A DNA stretch of 64,000 nucleotides, from assembly GCA_963678705.1 (NCBI GenBank), contig OY783216.1:6634001-6698000 (forward strand), given 5' to 3'. Under the pieces are notes generated by a model that worked only from the letters and a program-made list of their open reading frames with translations, was not told where the DNA came from and made no database searches. Below are positions 60,941 to 64,000 of this stretch, piece after piece (within the stretch, counting starts at the first letter, position 1; each line of letters starts with the position of its first letter). The stretch comes from Panorpa germanica (lineage: Eukaryota; Arthropoda; Insecta; Mecoptera; Panorpidae). The translations under genes and the position numbers were made by a program.

Positions 60941-61989
60941 CATTGCCATTCAAAATAGGGTCAAGTAACAATTAAATATCTCTGATATTTTGCAAAATGG
61001 ATGAAGCCTTCCGAAAATAGCACAACAACAAAAGACAATTATGGAATACTAATGCAGATAATTCGATTTAGGCTTCAAGACTGCTGTAGTTCCTAATTGA
61101 GATTCTCAATATGACAGCGTAAAAGTAAAGAAAGAAAAGGTTGTCACAAGTAACTACATATTCAAAGCAAATTGTTGCAACAAAAACAACGAACAAATGC
61201 TAATGTTACTTTAGTTTTATGCGTACAATATAAAGTAGTGAAAATAAACAAAAATGTGAAACAGAATAAATTTAAACTGCGAGCTTTATAGACATCCATG
61301 TGTCTACTCATAAATATGACTACAGCTCCGAGTGCCTGCATACATTATATACAATGAAAAAAGCTCTAAAAAGCTCTCTCTGGGGTGCCATAGGAACCCT
61401 GGCACTGCATATATCAAAAAACAAAGTGTCAAATCGCATGGAAAAGTATTAGCATTGCAAAAACAAAAGTCAACAAAAGTTGATTTACTTTTGAATAAAA
61501 ATATCACCATATAAAAAATATTTTATTGAGAGTTTGAATAAAGAATGTAATTTTATTCTTATCTTTTTTTTTGGGTTAATTTAAATTAATGACTGATTTT
61601 TAATTGAGGGTTCGTTAAATAGAATTAACCTTTGCCTTGACTGAAAAAGCTCATAATTAATTTATATTTAACAAAAAATCTCGCTCTTACAAGGGTTGAT
61701 AAACTGAATATAAAACAGACGTTTTTATATATTAAACAATCTATTACATCTGACACCATACGTGTTTTTTAGATTAAAATTTTATTCTTCATAAATCTGT
61801 ATGATGTTTTATAAAAAATGCGTGTTTTTTTAAGTTCATTGATTTTTATTATTTTAGCTATGAACTGTAAGAGAACTTTTCAAACAAAATCTCTAGAGGG
61901 TTCAAGACAAGTGATATAAATACTTGATATGGAAGGATAGAAAGAGTACTGTTCAGTCTGCTAGAAGAGTTATTTCTCCTGTTAGACCG
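60941..61989. other. Intergenic, nothing recognised
   Basis: No feature beyond short chance frames. Confidence 0.5.
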
Positions 61990-62536
61990 GGCGCTAGAGG
62001 TAAGTGAGTATGCAAAATGTGAGGACCGAATTCCACCAATGGATTTAAGTTAAGAAAAGGTCAAAAATTAATAATGCGGATCTTGCCGGTCAAATATTTG
62101 TTCCATTGTTTTTTACCCCTCTACTCTTATTTGTAAAGGAAATGTATTGAGTACAATCTATAAAATCATTTTAATGATTATTTCAGTAATAATTTATACT
62201 TTTTTCTAATGGTGAAAGTGAGGATGGATTGTTAAATGAAAAAAAAACAAGTTGTAATTTATTTTGAATGTTTGCAAGAAAAGCTTTACAATCAGCAGGA
62301 ATTTTTGTTGAATGACTTGAAATTATGACATTTTTAATAATTTGGCCTTTACTCCGTAACTTTGACTCCAAAAACTTTATAGAAATATCGTGTGAGGAAG
62401 GGGATGTGAAGGAGCGAGAAGGGACCATCACAGCTGGTGGCAAGATATGTTTTGTTATTATTTGGGGTCTCAGGTATAAGAATCCGACCATAGTTGCCGG
62501 TCCTCACATTTTGCATACTCAACACCCTATAGCGCC
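61990..62536. repeat. Element bounded by 24-bp perfect inverted repeats
   Basis: TGAGTATGCAAAATGTGAGG plus four bases (62005-62028) recurs inverted at 62498-62521. A looser match reaches outward to GGCGCTA on both sides, and a TA lies next to each end. The interior has no convincing protein. Confidence 0.55.
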
Positions 62537-63916
62537 TGCACTATGTAGCCAAAAGTTAAAAACCATTCGGTTAAAAATTCGGTTTGAATTGAGTATTAGT
62601 TTGTTATTGGTTCAAACTGATTTACAACCAGTTACGTTACGTCACAACAAGAACACCAACGCGTGGCTCTTTACTCCGTTCCAGATATATTTCTATAAAA
62701 CAAACAAATTTGATCAGGAATGTACCAAGAAGTTTTCACAAATAGAAAACCTCAGAATGTAACTAAAATAATAAATAAACAAAAGGAAGGATACCAACTG
62801 ATCAGAACAAATGACACCTGTACGATGTACTTGACGTGGAAAGGTGTTTTATAGCAAAAATAGAAACTTGTAGCAGCATTCAACTGTCATAAGCTCACAG
62901 ACGACGCGCCGTTATTTATTTCTCATTAAAATCAAAAATCCAACAGGTCGTAATCATAAAACAGGCTGCCCAAACTGTCAAATGGTGAAATTGAAGATCA
63001 AAATAAAACAGGGATCGATGCCTACTATTCCCGTTCAGGATTGGGAACAGAATGACTTGGTAACTGGGACTCGTTGTGTTGGAGGATGAGGCGGAAAGGA
63101 AAGCACTTAAAAATTTATGAAATGTTTATTTTTGATATCGCAACGTCGAGCGAATTGAATTCACAGAATAACTTTATTAGTGGAGTATTTGAAAATATTT
63201 GTAACTCAATTTTATTTATAAATATTTGATTAAAAAGTGATTTATATAAAAGCTGAATTATGCAATAAATATGTAATTTACAGCAGAGATAGAATATTTT
63301 AGTAACGTGACATTTAGATGTAAATGTGTGTGCATATGTTCAGGCGCAGCCGTCGGGTTTCATGTTCTTTGACGTCACGCTCACATTTTGGGCTTTTTAT
63401 GAATCTGAACCTTATTGGGAGTACCAGATGTTCGTTATTGCCGTAGTCAACTATTTATTCAATAAGAACTGAACCCGGATACAAATTTCATATGAAAAAT
63501 CGTTTCCGATTGGAATATGCTTTGGTTATTTAAAAACAGCACGATATATATTTGGAAAAGAGGAAGAAAAGCGACATTGAAGCAAAATTGATTTTTAAAA
63601 ATTTAATACTATTTACTTAAATCAATATTTTTTTACTCATTTTTAAATTACTAAAATAAATTTAATAAAATAAAATTAAGTTTACATTTTAAAATACCAA
63701 AAATACGTCAGATGGCGTTTTCCAACGTAGAAATAGGTTAATATGTTAATGTAATATGTTAATATGTTTTATCTACCAGGAACAAAACGTAAATTCAATT
63801 ACTATTTAATGTAATACTTTTTACCACGGAAACTTTATCTTTTCTTTTTTTGTAAACGTATAATACACATAAAATTTGTTACTAATTATTAGTTTAGTAT
63901 TAACATTGGCTGCAAC
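62537..63916. other. Intergenic, nothing recognised
   Basis: The frame at 62325-62762 crosses the terminal repeat at 62498-62521 and is judged a chance frame. Confidence 0.45.
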
Positions 63917-64000
63917 ATGCCTGAGGAATACTGGCAGATATTAGAAAGCAGGGAAAGTCTGAAAAACCTTATTGGCTTTATCGATAAAGTCTCTTTATTT
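63917..64000 (+). CDS. Possible start of a coding region at the window edge
   Basis: ATG in CAACATG context opens 28 codons to the window end, beginning MPEEYWQILESRESLKN. An in-frame TAG lies nine codons upstream. G+C and codon use look more gene-like than in the preceding kilobase. The product is unknown. Confidence 0.3.
   Translation, partial: MPEEYWQILESRESLKNLIGFIDKVSLF

Noticed and set aside
62183-62762. Frames of 102 and 145 codons on both strands
   Set aside because: They run through an inverted terminal repeat and have no recognisable domain.

Overview
The window is AT-rich nuclear DNA from an insect; I could not resolve the order. Three things point to an insect: spliceosomal genes with short exons and long AT-rich introns, Tc1/mariner, piggyBac and pogo-like remnants, and jockey-like and other non-LTR retrotransposon fragments of insect type. 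I see no bacterial operons, rRNA genes, CRISPR arrays or intact tRNA genes.

There are two well-supported protein genes. A copper homeostasis CutC homologue (+ strand, 31437-32249, one short intron) converges with an EF-hand gene on the minus strand. The EF-hand gene is of the sarcoplasmic calcium-binding protein/calexcitin type. Its five coding exons (49610-49040, 37597-37410, 34744-34456, 33815-33703, 33633-33409) join in phase to a predicted 461-residue protein, and its first coding intron is 11.4 kb. Weaker exon-like islands lie at 6167-6304, 50943-51138, 57878-58015 and the right edge (63917-64000).

Most of the rest is repeats. Family A is a 0.45-0.67 kb element with a 14-bp terminal inverted repeat (TGGGCTTGTGTCCT); I find twelve full or partial copies, six of them in EF-hand gene introns. 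Family B is a ~0.5 kb element with termini close to CTCATTCTCACTCACTG (four long copies, one short one and one end fragment). Family C is five head-to-tail units at 15584-19123. A palindromic Tc1-like element (2805-4324) sits inside one family A copy. A 615-bp piggyBac deletion derivative (26660-27274) keeps both termini, its TTAA duplication and the transposase C-terminal cysteine motif. Non-LTR fragments lie at 11938-12345, 13252-14451, 20925-21446, 44200-44900, 52840-53275, 53945-54345, 56095-56425, 56993-57230, 59935-60175 and 60396-60940.

By region: 1-12 kb is intergenic with family A, B and Tc1 insertions; 12-15 kb is nested elements; 15.6-19.1 kb is the tandem array; 20-31 kb is old repeats and the piggyBac relic; 31.4-49.7 kb holds the two genes; 49.7-64 kb is more repeats and LINE relics with a few exon-like islands.
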